DNA of 64,000 nucleotides from the NCBI GenBank assembly GCA_026874595.1, contig CM049315.1:12522664-12586663 (forward strand), read 5' to 3'. The notes beneath the pieces were generated by a model, which was not told the DNA's origin, made no database searches, and saw nothing but the letters and a program-made list of their open reading frames with translations. Positions 13,376 to 24,969 of the stretch are shown in pieces. Source of the stretch: Sipunculus nudus (lineage: Eukaryota > Annelida > Sipuncula > Golfingiida > Sipunculidae). The translations under genes were made by a program, and so were the position numbers. Within the stretch, counting starts at the first letter, position 1. Each line of letters opens with the position of its first letter.

Positions 13376-13584
13376 CACGTCCTTACGTGGAAGTAGTTAT
13401 GCAATTTAGGAAAGATCAATAAGAAAAAGAACTCACAAATGACCTAGGAGGATCTTTCTAAACTCCTCCTAAGATCACTTTATACTCACCGAAAATCCGG
13501 TTAGGAATCTCTTTCGAAACCGAATATGTGAGTTGTGAGTGTGTGTGAAGAATGGTTGCTTAAGCCTAGCTCACATATTCACCG

Positions 13585-13760
13585 GGCGCCGTACGGGTTA
13601 TTCAACCTGACGACTTGCCGTGGGTTTTCGAGACCGTACGGTCACCGTGTGATATCTTAATCCCACCGTGTTTGCACTCACATAATCTGCGGCGAACGTA
13701 CGGTGACCTCCGATTCTTGGCTGGTAAGGCGGTCATCCGGGAACCGTAAGGTGACCGTGC
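13585..13760. repeat. cluster of CCGTACGGT-type palindromes
   Basis: Four related sites occur in a locally GC- and CpG-rich stretch: GCCGTACGGG (about 13588), GACCGTACGGTCACCGTG (about 13632), GAACGTACGGTGACC (about 13693) and GAACCGTAAGGTGACCGTG (about 13740). The cores are palindromic and are followed by GTGACC or GTCACC. They could be transcription-factor sites or a degraded repeat; the sequence does not decide. Confidence 0.45.
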
Positions 13761-13878
13761 GGGTTCTGTGCATGAAGTAAAGTGCGGTGCCCGGCCGGTT
13801 TATAACATGATGTGAATAGTGTGATAAGGAATTCGGTAATAAAAGACTTAAATTTCCTTTATTTTAATTCTTTCTTAC

Positions 13879-13988
13879 CTTTTTCAAGGAAAGGTCGCTC
13901 CCGTTTGTCATATACTTCAGGCGCAATTCTGGCAAAAATCTCCTTTGATAGCTGCCTGGCCCTTTCAGGAGTATAAGCATAGGCCCTT
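13879..13988 (-). CDS. candidate exon, unidentified protein
   Basis: On the minus strand a TTGTTATTTTTAG acceptor (AG at 13989-13990) precedes a 110-bp open segment that ends at a strong AAAAAG|GTAAGA donor. It reads RAYAYTPERARQLSKEIFA and continues through IAPEVYDKRERPFLEK, 36 full codons with a split codon at each end. The charged, non-repetitive composition looks protein-coding, unlike the surrounding frames. If the donor is not used, the frame ends five codons later at a TAA overlapping an AATAAA, so this could instead be a terminal exon. I do not recognise the family and found no partner exons nearby. Confidence 0.45.
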
Positions 13989-14329
13989 CTAAAAATAACA
14001 ACAGGCAAAATCAGTAACATGTATATGTATACCATATATTGCATCAGATTCAAAAATAATAAGTTAGGGTTATTTTTCATGAATCTTCAGGAGAGGATTA
14101 AGGGGGAGCAAGGGGCGCCCCCTCTTTTTCCACTTAAAATGGACGGAAAATAGAATACACGCCAAAACTACCAAATGCTGCAGTATTACGACTTAAAATA
14201 GAACTGTATACACCGGATGAGGGGGATACCAATGGGGAATTGGATGCGCATAGAGCCCACGGTATGTAGCGCCTATGGGCTCTGGTTTTTAGCTCAGCTT
14301 TCAGAAGTCATCTGAGCTTTAGCAATCAC

Positions 14330-14832
14330 TAGTTTGTCCGTCGTCCGTCCGGTCGTCTGTCCGTTAACAGGGCACAAATCATAACCGCTGGACCTGGAAA
14401 CTTCTAACTTTAAATCCAGAGAGGTCTATGAAGAAACTCCTTGGGATCCTAGAATTAGTTCTCTGTTACCCATATTCTTCGATCTATGGGGCTCTTACCA
14501 TGGTTATTGCTCATGGAATGTTTCATCAGATTTTGCAGTCTGGTGGCGCCACCTGTGTTTTTCGATTTTTTTACGATTTTTTTTCCTTAAAAGATGCGGT
14601 CATCTATTAACATGGCACAAATCGTAAGGACTGGACCTAGAATCTTCTTTCATGACATGCAGGGAGGCCCATGAATAGTCTCCTTGGAAACCTGGAATTA
14701 GGTCTCTGTTTCTCATATTCTTTGAGATATGGGGCTCTAAGTACCCCACAGTATAATGGAAAATTTAATACAAACACTCAAGTATCTGAACAACTAATGC
14801 ATTGATAACCATGATTCTTTGCATGGATATTT
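14330..14832 (+). repeat. degenerate tandem repeat, left part (before LINE)
   Basis: Two units begin with GTTAACAGGGCACAAATC-like sequence (about 14364 and 14604). Each continues through GGACCTAGAATCTTC, GGAATTAGGTCTCTGTT, TATGGGGCTC and TTTGCATGGATATT-like words. The family resumes on the other side of the LINE at 17478. Confidence 0.7.
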
Positions 14833-17477
14833 TCTTTGTTAGGAGATTTTAATATTGATTACTTGCAGCCTAACAGGTTAAAATCAAGTAAACTTGATTT
14901 AGCAGAACGGTTATTTGGGATGAAACAACTAATTACTACACCTACTCGTGTTACCAAACATTCAAAACATTGATAGACATTATTTATACATCCAATCCTG
15001 AAATGCATTACAGTTCTAAAGTTTTCCAGTTGACCCTGAGTGATCACTTTTTAACGGCAACAATTTTAAAGAAACAAAATGATGAAAAGAAGAATCCAAA
15101 ATATGTACACTGTCGTAACTTAAGACTTTTTAACAAGGATAAATTCATTCAAGAAATATGTTAATCTTTTTTCATGTCATCTTTAATTACTAACATGACT
15201 GATCTTAATTTGGCTTGGAAGATGTGGCAATCTGAATTTGTAAAAATCTGCAATAATAATGCTCCGTTCTACAAACGACGAGTAAAATCTACCCCCAATA
15301 GATGGGTGACTGATAAAATACTAAATTTAATATATGTACGTGAATTTGCGAATAAAAAAGCAAGACGGACAAACAGTGCTTCTGACTGGAATGAATATAG
15401 ACGTCTTCGTAATACCGTTACTCGTGAAATTCGCAAAAATCGCTCTCGATACTATTCTGACCTAATTCGTTCAAACGTCTCTAAGCCTAGTACAATTTGG
15501 AAGGCGCTAAAGCACGTAATCCCTTCAAATAAGAACACGCAAAAAACAAATACTGATATCGACTGTGATAAATTCAACGATTTCTTTAGTTATGTGAGAA
15601 AAACTTATAAACGAAGATTTCCAAGGGAAAATTGAAACAAATTCGTTTATTATCAATTTTTCTGCAAACACGTTCTATTTTCCTCGTATTTCTACGCGTT
15701 TTGTCCATTCTCGTTTAATGGAATTAGATGCAACATTAAAGGATGCTGTGTTAGGGATGTCTGAATTCTTTCTTAAAATAGCTTCATCTGTAATTTCTCC
15801 ATGCTTGGCTCATCTGTTTAATCTTTCTGTTTCAACTGGCATTGTTCCTCAGGACTGGAAAACTGAGCGTATCACTCCAATTTACGACTGTTCTGGTACC
15901 AAGTGTGACCCTACCAATTATCGTCCTATTTCCGTCACTGGACATGTCCCCAAAATTTTAGAACATTTTGTAAAATGCCATGTTGTCGCACACCTTAATA
16001 AAAATCAAATGTTTACTGATAAACAGTTCGCATACCTACCAAATCGATCAACTTACATACGTTAGTCGATGAATGTCTTACTAACCTTGATAATAATAAC
16101 ATTACAGCTGCGTGCTTTATGGACATAAGGAAGGGTTTTGACAGCCTCGATCATTCTATACTGCTTGAAAAACTCCAGAAGTATGGAAAAGAAAATGTAG
16201 AGCTCGCGTGGTTCACTTCTTACTTATCCGACAGGCGCCAGTTCGTTTCCTCCTGTGGTTCAATTTCGAAAACTTCTACCGTAAACATCGGTACTCCCCA
16301 AGGCACAGTACTAGGGCCTATACTATTTCTTATTTATATGAATGATTTCCCGCGCTATATGAATAACAAGTGTATACTTTATGCTGACGATATCACACTG
16401 CTTACCTGTGCTGATTCCGCCGATAATGCAATCAGCCATTTACAAAGAAAGATTGACATGGCCCTAAAATGGTTCAGAGTAAATCATTTATGTATCAACC
16501 CTGTAAAATCGAGTATTGTGATATTTAGCCATAATTCTAATTTTACCAAAAACATTAACATTAATAATGTTACATTAATTCCCGAAAATAACACGAAACT
16601 TTTGGGTTTAATCGTCGACTCCCGCTTAAAATGGAAGGATCATGTAGATTATATTTACGATAAAATTATCACAAAATTACATGTCCTTTACCGACTTAGC
16701 AAGTTTCTTCAAACACCAACTCTAAAACTTATATATCATTCTCTTATTCAAAGCCATATTGATTACTGTATTTCTGTTTGGGGTGGATGCTCGAAAACGT
16801 ACAAGTCAAAAATCCAGAGACTCCAAAATAAAGCTGCCCGTATTGTTACAAAAAACTTCGATATAAATACTTCTCCAGCATCATTAATAATTCAGTTAGG
16901 TTGGATGACCGTGGAACAGAGATATCGCTATTTTGTAAATCTTTTAGTTTTTAAATGTTTATTTGGTGATGCACCTCCTACTTTTAGACATGGTCTAAAA
17001 TATGCACGTAACCCATACAATACACGACACACGACCAGTGGCAATCTTGCCATCATAAAACCGAGAACTGATAGATTTAAATCAAGCTTTCTTTACTCAG
17101 GCCCGCATTACTGGAATCAACTTCCCAATAATTTAAGACACGTAACTGATGTTAAGCGTTGTAAACAACTATATAAATCCTTTTTATGACGATTTTACAT
17201 GTTTTAAACTCAGAATTTTAGTTACTCGACCTTTAAAATTGTATATGATTACATTTGTGTCATATGAAGCAATCTATATGTTTTAAATATGTGTATGGTT
17301 AGATCGTTGTTTTAAACATTTTATTTTATTTTCAATGACTATTTTAATATGAGTATGTAATGTATATATCTTTGTCAATGTATATTTCTCTGTGATATTT
17401 CCAGGACCCCATCGAAAAACAGCTGAACATGCTGAATGGGCCATCCTGGTAAAATATATGTATAAATAAATAAATAT
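14833..17477 (+). mobile_element. 5'-truncated LINE, jockey/CR1-superfamily type
   Basis: The element keeps the C-terminal part of an AP-type endonuclease (LLGDFN and later LSDHFL), a full reverse-transcriptase region, and a 3' tail of TAAA/TAAATA units after the last stop. It is inserted in a unit of a tandem family whose two halves flank it. The 5' end of the endonuclease is missing, as expected from incomplete target-primed reverse transcription. At least four frame changes show it is inactive. Subfamily placement within jockey/CR1/L2 would need a phylogeny. Confidence 0.88.
14839..17189 (+). pseudogene. LINE ORF2 remnant (endonuclease-reverse transcriptase)
   Basis: The remnant lies in five consecutive fragments. 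14839-14950 is an endonuclease fragment with GDFN. 14970-15164 carries IDIIYTSNPE and LSDHFL. 15174-15635 is the basic linker between endonuclease and RT. 15718-16065 has YRPISVTG and other early RT blocks. 16119-17189 has FMDIRKGFDSLDH, GTPQGTVLGPILFLIY and the catalytic LYADD, followed by thumb and C-terminal segments. The fragments are in different frames, with shifts near 14960, 15165, 15600-15640 and 16045-16070. The palm Asp and the two Asp of YADD are intact, but the protein cannot be made as one chain. Confidence 0.9.
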
Positions 17478-18360
17478 TGATCATGGAGTGTTTCGTCAGT
17501 TTCTGCAGACTAGTGGTGCCACCCGTATTTTTTAATTTTTTTTCGATTTTTTTCCTCTATATTTGAGACCTTAAAAGGTGCCTCCATCTGTTAACAGGGC
17601 ACAAATCGTTACTACTGGATTTAGAATCTTCTTTCTTGACATGCAGGTAGGCCCATAAAATGTCTCCTCGAATAACCTAAAATTAGGTCTCTGTTACCCA
17701 AAACCTCTGTGCTATGGGGCTTCGAAGTACCGCCCCCCCCCCCCCAAAAAAAAAAAAATTGGAAAATTTGATACAAAAGCTCAAGTATCTGAACAACTAA
17801 TGCATTGATCACCATGAATCTTTGCATGGATATTGGATATTCCATCAGTTCCTGCAGACTTGTGGTGCCACCTGTATTTTTTCAATTTTTTTACGATTTT
17901 TTATCTTTATTTTTGAGACCTTTAAAGATGCGATCATCTGTTAACAGGGCACAATTCGTTATGACTGGACATAGAATCTTCTTACTTGACATCCAGGGAG
18001 ATCCATAAAAAGTCTTCTTGGAAACCTGAAATTAGGTCTCTGTTACATCTATTTACCAAGCTATGGGGCTTATAAGTACCCCTCCCCCCCCCCCCCAGAA
18101 TAATTGAAAATTTGATACCAAAGCAGGGCACAAATCATAACCATTTGACCTAGAATCATTTATTTTGACAACCAGGGAGGTCCATGAAAAGTCTTTTTGG
18201 AAACCTGAAATTAGGTCTCTATTACCCATATTCTCCAAACTATGGGGCTTATAAGCACCCCTCTGAATAATTAAAAATTTGATACGAAAGCAGGGCTCAA
18301 ATCATAACCATTTGACCTAGAATTTTCTTACTTGACATCCTGAGAGTTTTTTCTCAAAGT
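17478..18360 (+). repeat. degenerate tandem repeat, right part (after LINE)
   Basis: Units restart with CTGTTAACAGGGCACAA at about 17588 and 17938 (350 bp apart), then with shortened AAAGCAGGGCACAAATC starts at about 18120 and 18288. Shared words are CTTGACATCCAGGGAG, GAAATTAGGTCTCTGTTAC, TATGGGGCTTATAAG and TGGTGCCACCTGTATTTTTT. Two units carry a poly-C run at the same internal position. The shorter spacings come from internal deletions. Confidence 0.75.
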
Positions 18361-19228
18361 TCTCCTCTGAATTGAGGTCACTGTGACCTGTATTATCTGA
18401 GTTACAGGCCATGTTTGAGCACCCCAGAAATAATGCAAAATACACACAAATTGCCAGATTCCTCAGGAACAGCTGGATGGATTGTGATCATATTTGATGT
18501 GCCTAGGGGTCTTGATGAACTTCAGCTAATATGCATGAACTATGATGCCACCTAAATTATCTTAATTTGTTTGCTGTGCAAGGACGTATTGTCAACATGG
18601 CAGTCGGCTGAGCGTCATGACCCATGGGTCACATGTTATTTATAAATCCTTTACGGATGCTGTGCAACGGGTTTTGATATTGTAGCGGGAGACAGTGTGT
18701 TTTGGTTTTATGCAAGAATCATGCAGTCTATACGTCAGGATGTAAACAACCTGACAACTTATGAAACGTGTCGATACGGGTGTAGAAGTAGTTCCTGTGC
18801 ACTTCAGTTTGTAGCGATTTCAGCGTCATAGAAAGGTAGTTTTCATTTTAAACTTGTTAACTGTATAGCTACTTATCTATATTTTCAGGTGAAAGGTTAA
18901 ATAAATAGACATGGTCGGCAAGTACCACTAGTTGGCGTAGGAATACCCTGAGATGGAAACTACTCTTTATCGAAAACGCCGGGTTTTGGTTGTTTCTCGG
19001 CGAAAGACTTTTAAAGAAATTAAGTAAATGTAAAAATAAAAGTATAATAAAGAACCTCATTAAACTGAAGCAAATAGATCGAGAATATCCCACGTTTGAT
19101 GATACAATCCAATGCAGGTATCAGAGTCACAATTAGTTTTCACGGTGTTGCAGTACAATAAACTGTGAGAGCAGGTTTAGGATACCCAGGGGTTACAGAC
19201 AAATTGGTTCCATTTCGCTGCTTTTTAC

Positions 19229-19231
<3 letters not shown>
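18361..19231. other. unannotated stretch
   Basis: No gene is recognised. The first ~250 bp may be the diffuse end of the preceding repeat; the rest is unremarkable. Confidence 0.4.
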
Positions 19232-19271
<40 letters not shown>

Positions 19272-19290
19272 TATAATATATATGTGTGTA
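19232..19290. repeat. (TA)n microsatellite
   Basis: Alternating TA with TAATA interruptions, ending in a short TG run. Confidence 0.9.
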
Positions 19291-19902
19291 TGAGTGTGTG
19301 TAGCAGTATAGTGGTGGTAATGAAAATGATGATAATAATAATAATTATTATAATGATATTAAAAAATGTATAATTAATTGTTACTTTTGTTAACTTTCGG
19401 TCATATTGAGTTGAAAAAATAAATAATCAATTACATTAAACTGAAAAATGCTGATACAATTGTGCTTCTAGTGTTTTAGTTTATCTGTCAATGACTTTTA
19501 CGGCTCTGTAGTGTCGTTTCAAGTAACATTATACCATCATTTTCCGGGTGATAAAAACACCTTTCATTTGCAACACTAAGATCAGTATTGCTGCAAGTTG
19601 GGTTTATAAATAATTATCTGTGTAAAATACCTTGACCAGACAGTCGTGCGAAAAGCACTTATTATCGACCCAGTTGTCATGAGAATTAAATAGTCCTACA
19701 GCTTACCTCACCTTCTTGCCATGTTTCAATTTGAACTATTTAAATGTACATATCATGAAGTTGAATGAATACCTGAGGTGAAGGGACGCAAGGATCAAAC
19801 ACAATAAATTTGCCGCCTGCATTGCCTTTTCTCAACGTCTGTCCAACATGAAATTCGCGGGAGTACTAAATGCATACACGAACTCGTTTGATTGTCACAA
19901 AA

Positions 19903-20480
19903 TCTGACGACGTCAGAGACGCGGACATCGATGACGTCATTCTATTGTGACGCAGTCGATTCACGCGGAAGGAATTTGTTTTATAAATACACTACTTGTG
20001 GTGACGGTGAAATTTCAATTTTATGCACGATGGAGCAAAATAATGAATAAATCATTAATTTTGACACAGTTTGGTGTGTGTGTTATGGGGGATCTCATAG
20101 GCATTAATATATATATATATATATAATATATAATATATTTATATATATATATATATATATATATCTTATCAACAGAGCTTTGAAATATCCCTTGTGTGCA
20201 CGTGGTCTATAGCTCTGTGGTCATTTATTGGTGCTCTTTGACTCATTAAACTTAAATGTTAACACCAACACCCCACATTCACACCGTTTGAAACCCCTTT
20301 TAAATTTTTAAAGCCCCAAACTGTAAATACGCCACAGATCCTGAAGGGAATGCTGTGGTCATTGGTTTCCTCTGCTGTAAATAGTATGATATACAGAGGA
20401 CTCCCTCCTCACGACGTCACACGTGAGTACCCCGTCACAATAGAATGACGTCATCAATAAATGCGTCTTTGACGTCAAAA
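19903..20480. mobile_element. MITE-like element with CRE-bearing inverted termini
   Basis: The left arm (19903-19955) and the reverse complement of the right arm (20428-20480) share GACGTCA(A/G)AGACGC, then ATGACGTCATTCTATTGTGACG. The best stretch, TGATGACGTCATTC onward, is essentially identical. Each arm has a full TGACGTCA (19932-19939 and 20446-20453) plus further GACGTCA half or full sites. The core has a (TA)n tract and no coding frame, so I infer a non-autonomous DNA transposon. Confidence 0.65.
20106..20164. repeat. (TA)n microsatellite inside the CRE-armed element
   Basis: Alternating TA of about 58 bp with TAATATA interruptions. Confidence 0.9.
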
Positions 20481-20545
20481 GTTTAAGTGAAACGTTAATG
20501 TGCTTGCGTGTGTGTATGAATAACGGTTAGATAGTCGTATGTACA

Positions 20546-20548
<3 letters not shown>

Positions 20549-20606
<58 letters not shown>
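20549..20606. repeat. (TA)n microsatellite
   Basis: Alternating TA, about 57 bp. Confidence 0.92.
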
Positions 20607-20610
<4 letters not shown>

Positions 20611-20624
20611 CAATGAGTGATCCA

Positions 20625-20777
20625 GGGAAGGAGGCGCGGGGGAGGGGGTGATGTTAGGGTTTTAAGCCGAATTTTGCGACCCCCCTTCTCCCTAGACCAG
20701 AGGACCTTTTATGAGGTTTTTTCAGTGTTTCTGGGCGTGACCCTCCCGTTTCCAAAATCCTGGATCCGCCCCTGATA
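20625..20777. repeat. GGATCC dispersed repeat, copy B
   Basis: The segment begins with GATCCAGGGAAGG, has G- and C-rich blocks, and ends with CCTGGATCCGCCCCTG. The last word also ends copy C (31220-31413) in the form GCGGATCCGCCCCTG. It is likely a short member of a non-autonomous DNA transposon family. Confidence 0.5.
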
Positions 20778-20831
20778 CATATATGTATATATTGTAAAAT
20801 GATGTATTGAATTTCTATGTGTATTACTTTG

Positions 20832-20835
<4 letters not shown>

Positions 20836-20913
<78 letters not shown>
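20836..20913. repeat. (TA)n microsatellite
   Basis: Alternating TA, about 77 bp with one AAATA interruption. It produces spurious Ile/Tyr frames on both strands. Confidence 0.92.
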
Positions 20914-20916
<3 letters not shown>

Positions 20917-21633
20917 ATACATATAGTGTAGCAGTTGTGTCAATTTTCTCATATATTATATCAGCCAAAACACATATATCTCACATAACCATTTGGCGGA
21001 GGTTTTTTCCTCTAGTTTAACTGCTCATTGTAGAATAACTTCAGCAGAGAAACACTGTTCACTGGTAAACAATTTTGAAAGCAAGTGGATAATGGGTCAG
21101 GACACTCAAGTGCATGATGTCAGTTGAGCCAACGAAATCAAAACGAAATACATTATTTGTTGTCTCGGATTGCAAAATAAACAATTATGTGGGAATTACG
21201 CAGCATATAAGTAAAAAGGCATTAAAAACTATATTATAAATAATAATTTGTAAAGAACATACTAAATAGTCTTAGTAAAATAACATACAATAACTCGGTG
21301 GGTCACTTTTTGTCCAGGTAAAAATCAATATGTATGCATATATGGCAATGCCGTAAGGCTTTAGAGTTTCGAATGAGCCATTGGCCAAAAAATTAGTCCA
21401 GTCTTTTAAGGAAATACTGACGCTGGTGTGATACTCTTAAAGTGTGAGGTCGGTTTTCTCTACCCTAAAGATCCAATATTCTCAGAAGTCCCCGAACTGT
21501 CTCCTTTTGGACAAGCATTTTTTTTTATATCCAATGGTAAACATGCATAATTGCTCTGCCTCTCAGCGAGAACTACAATCTCCTTAAATTCGAAACCTAA
21601 CTAAACCTAAGTAAAATTACACACACGTACACA

Positions 21634-21636
<3 letters not shown>
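20914..21636. other. unannotated stretch
   Basis: No gene or clear repeat is recognised. Confidence 0.45.

Positions 21637-21690
<54 letters not shown>
21637..21690. repeat. (TA)n microsatellite
   Basis: Alternating TA, about 54 bp. Confidence 0.92.
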
Positions 21691-21693
<3 letters not shown>

Positions 21694-21870
21694 AGCTGCC
21701 ATTTTAATGCCAGATACACAGCCACATAACCATTTTTTTTACAAATGAAGGCAAATACCCACATTTTATATGATACTTGGATACTTAAGTCGATAGCTAC
21801 AGAGACATATCCATACGTCTCTGCCTTGACGTACACAATTGACACAATATCCACACATGACTTATAAACT

Positions 21871-22120
21871 TGTGCTCACGAAATTATAAGTTGAGCGCAC
21901 AAAATAATAAGTTGAGCGCACAAAATAATAAGTTGAGCGCACAAAATAATAAGTCGTGCGCACAAAATAATAAGTGGTGCGCACAAAATAATAAGTCTTG
22001 CGCGTAAAATAATAAGTCGTGCGCGTAAAATAATATTAAGTCGTGCACACAAAATAAATAAAGTCGTGCGCACGAAATAATAAGTCGTGCGCACAAATAA
22101 ATAAAGTCGTGCGCACGAGA
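21871..22120. repeat. 21-bp minisatellite with GTGCGCAC palindrome
   Basis: Eleven to twelve units of about 21 bp follow the pattern GTCGTGCGCACAAAATAATAA. The left units carry TTGAGCGCAC in place of TCGTGCGCAC, and a few units have 1-4 bp insertions. The period of seven codons gives artefactual minus-strand frames reading LIILCAR-type repeats. The variants are ordered from left to right, which is typical of polar array growth. Confidence 0.92.
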
Positions 22121-22159
22121 TATATAATTTTTTACTCATGTTCCCAAAGGGGCTCTGTA

Positions 22160-22195
22160 AGATCTCGAGATAACATCTCGAGATTTCGAGATAAA
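22160..22195. repeat. TCTCGAGA palindrome cluster
   Basis: Three close copies of a CTCGAGAT or TTCGAGAT word lie next to the 21-bp array and could form small hairpins. They may be part of the same dispersed repeat as the array. Confidence 0.5.
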
Positions 22196-24205
22196 TATTT
22201 TTTTGTGTCCAAAATCAGCCATCGTAATTTTGTGTGATTTGTTAAAAAATTTGTTACATCTATGAACACTATCAACTCGGCAGTGACGTCACACACAAGG
22301 AAATTCCTGTGACTAAAAATTCTAGATCTCATCAAAAGCTTAGTTTGTCTGACACTGTCAGCCCATTTTTTTTGGGGGGGGGGGGGGAGAATAAAAACAA
22401 CATTTATTGCTAGATTGAAGTCATGTCTATATTTTGCCTCTGACGTCACATCTTGCAACAGCCAATAACATCAGTCTCTCTTTTTGGATGAAAGCTTCCA
22501 TGCACAGAACATCGCCAAGTACTATTATGTTTACCTAACTTGCAGAGCGGGTGTGACTAGTTTGGTGTGACGGTTAAACGCGTCCTACAGTGCGTCCAGC
22601 TGATCCTAGGGAGGACGTAGCACGGTTGTTGCCTTGACTACCGCTGATAACGAGCTATGTGATTAATCATGTAATGTGACGCAACAGCTTCCAAAACCAA
22701 AACACGCCCGATAGGATTTCTATAAATTTCAGAAGGTAAAGGCCGAAAAAATTGAAAAGGGATGTTTCTCAGGTCCCCCGCATCAAATATAATTATTTAG
22801 TTTGATTTCATCTTTCAAGAAGATAAAATAATACAATTTTGATACGGTTTCCTTTGTTATGTAGTGCTTTTACCTATTTAGAAAAAAAAACTTTTATTTT
22901 AATGCTTTCCCCTGATCATATGACATTTTAATCGAAACATACCAAAAACAGGGCAAAAACAAAATATCTCTCGCCCGCAGTGATTCCTAAAAAAAAGTGC
23001 CTGAGAACCATACCTTTTTTTTTGGCCTAAATTTTTTCAAGATAAAAACTATAACTGGGACATGGCGGATTATTTTAGAGATTAATTTACCAAATATGTA
23101 TAAAACCTCTATACAAAACGGATGCAATAATTAAATTATGCGCATATTTTGAAATTTTATTCTTTAAATAAAACAGTTAAGATATAAACCAAGCATTGTA
23201 TAGAATTTAATTTTTACTTGGTACTGCAAGGAAACAGAAAATCATTGGAATATATATATATTATATTTACATAAGTTCCAGAATTCAATGAAAAGGGGAA
23301 AAAACAATGAAATACGGACTGGTGAATGCTTTCGATTTTTTCCGCAAATAAAAATGATTTTCCATGTTTGTAATTACTGGAAACAAAACACCTTTAAAAT
23401 CATGGATGTGAAATATATCTGACCGTATGTCCTTGATGGCCACATTAAACATGGTGTCTGGAATCAAATATTCAAGTGAGAAGTTTGTTTTGCTTGTTCT
23501 TTGCGTCTCAAATATTTGCATAAAGCTGGATTAGAAGAATTCTTGTCATACGCAGTTACTCTATGTAGTCATCTTGTGACGACAGTTTCGTGACTCGGCA
23601 CCACTGACCACTAGATGGCGCTAAGGGTTCGAGTGGCGAGTAAAAGAGATGCAGCAGGTCGTTGATGCGGAGTGAAGGAACTGTCCTGATTGTATGACAA
23701 CTGTTTTAGTTTTTTTCGTGTGTACATTTTCCTTCCCCTACGGTTTTTGTGACGTGGGTTAGGATGGACGCCTGGAATCCATCTTAATCATGTCATGACA
23801 TGAAGCTTACATAGATTGTTTGTTCTTTTAGGAATTATAGGCAACAGGTATATTTAGGGAGGTCTCATGTTGAAAACTCACATGAGCGACTTTTGGACAA
23901 TAGCGGTCATTCTCCATCAATATATACTGAGATAAATGACTAATCTTTGGTTAGTATGAATCGTATTCATCGCCCATATCTACCGCTTCCCAGGAATGGT
24001 TTAAGCGTTCTTATGAACGAAGGTTTCACAATCTATTTTGTGCCAAGTGGAAACTTAGGCCTAAGATTGTTCCAATAATTATGCTGAATTTTCAGGACTA
24101 ACATTGGGAGATACTTACTTTATCAAATATGAGTTGTATCTCCGAAAACGAACGAGTGATTCCGAAGTGACACCCAAGAGAGGATTCTCTTGTTGTATCA
24201 ATTAG
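22196..24205. other. unannotated stretch with a few TGACGTCA sites
   Basis: No exon is supported. GTGACGTCACA (about 22284) and CTGACGTCACA (about 22441) are CRE-like words. A poly-G run is at about 22374-22387. Confidence 0.4.
23608..23623 (+). promoter_or_regulatory. candidate CTCF-type site
   Basis: CCACTAGATGGCGCTA matches the core bilaterian CTCF motif (CCA-x-x-AG-x-x-GGCGC). One motif match is weak evidence for binding. Confidence 0.3.
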
Positions 24206-24969
24206 CACCGGTGTAGCAATTTCAGGTTACCCCCTTTTCAGATAACCGGGAGGTAATCTGTAATCGATTTCAGATAACCTCCCAGTAACTTGATCCCCCC
24301 CCCCCAAAAAAAAAAGTTTACTTATGATAATTTAGATACTTATCTTATACATTGACTTAGGTAACATACGTGGATATTGCAGAGAATCAAACTCATACGA
24401 GATATTTAATTGGTACTTACATTAGGTAAGTTTCCTGAAAATAAATCAAAATACTCGTAAGTTATCGTTGCGATACCAATGGTTATTGGACGGACCGACA
24501 TATATGCCAGTACTATAATACGATCCTTCTACAAGACGGGCGTTTAACAATCTTTAAAAGTATAAAAATAGAGTAAGTGTGACCAAAACCTGATCAAGTG
24601 AGGAGATCCATAAGATACACCTGCCAAGTTGATTATAATGGGATGTGAGTAACGTTTTTGAGATAATGCGTGTTATTAAGTGGTTACGGACAGATAGACA
24701 CATGTACGGCCATCGGAGCTGACCACTATATCACCAGCCAGCTGAGGATGTTGTTAATAATTATATCAGGAGCGGTGCATGAGCTCCTACTTACACAAAA
24801 ATAATCATATTAGCTTGATCAGCAGGAGGGGGGGGGGGGGGTATTCTGAACAGTAAGGGGGTAACCTGAAATCAGGTTCAGGCTACCTCTGTGTGTAACC
24901 TGAAATTGATTTCAGATTACCGGGGAGTAACCTGAAAGAGGGGGTAATCTGAAGTCTTTACACCGGGCT
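24206..24969. mobile_element. inverted-repeat (foldback/MITE-like) element
   Basis: The left arm (24206-24306) and the reverse complement of the right arm (about 24830-24969) share CCGGTGTA, then TTCAG(G/A)TTACCCCC, GGTAATCTG-AATC-ATTTCAG and a poly-C run. Within each arm the word TTTCAG(A/G)T(T/A)AC repeats three or four times, so the arms have internal substructure. There is no coding frame in the ~520-bp core. The superfamily is unknown and no convincing target duplication was found. Confidence 0.7.

Noticed and set aside
12705-13409. Overlapping plus and minus ORFs with 23-residue repeats at the 69-bp array.
   Set aside because: Open frames on both strands over the same 69-bp tandem repeat are explained by the period being divisible by three.
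21876-22139. Leu/Cys-rich minus ORFs resembling a repeat protein.
   Set aside because: They are translations of the 21-bp minisatellite in two frames.
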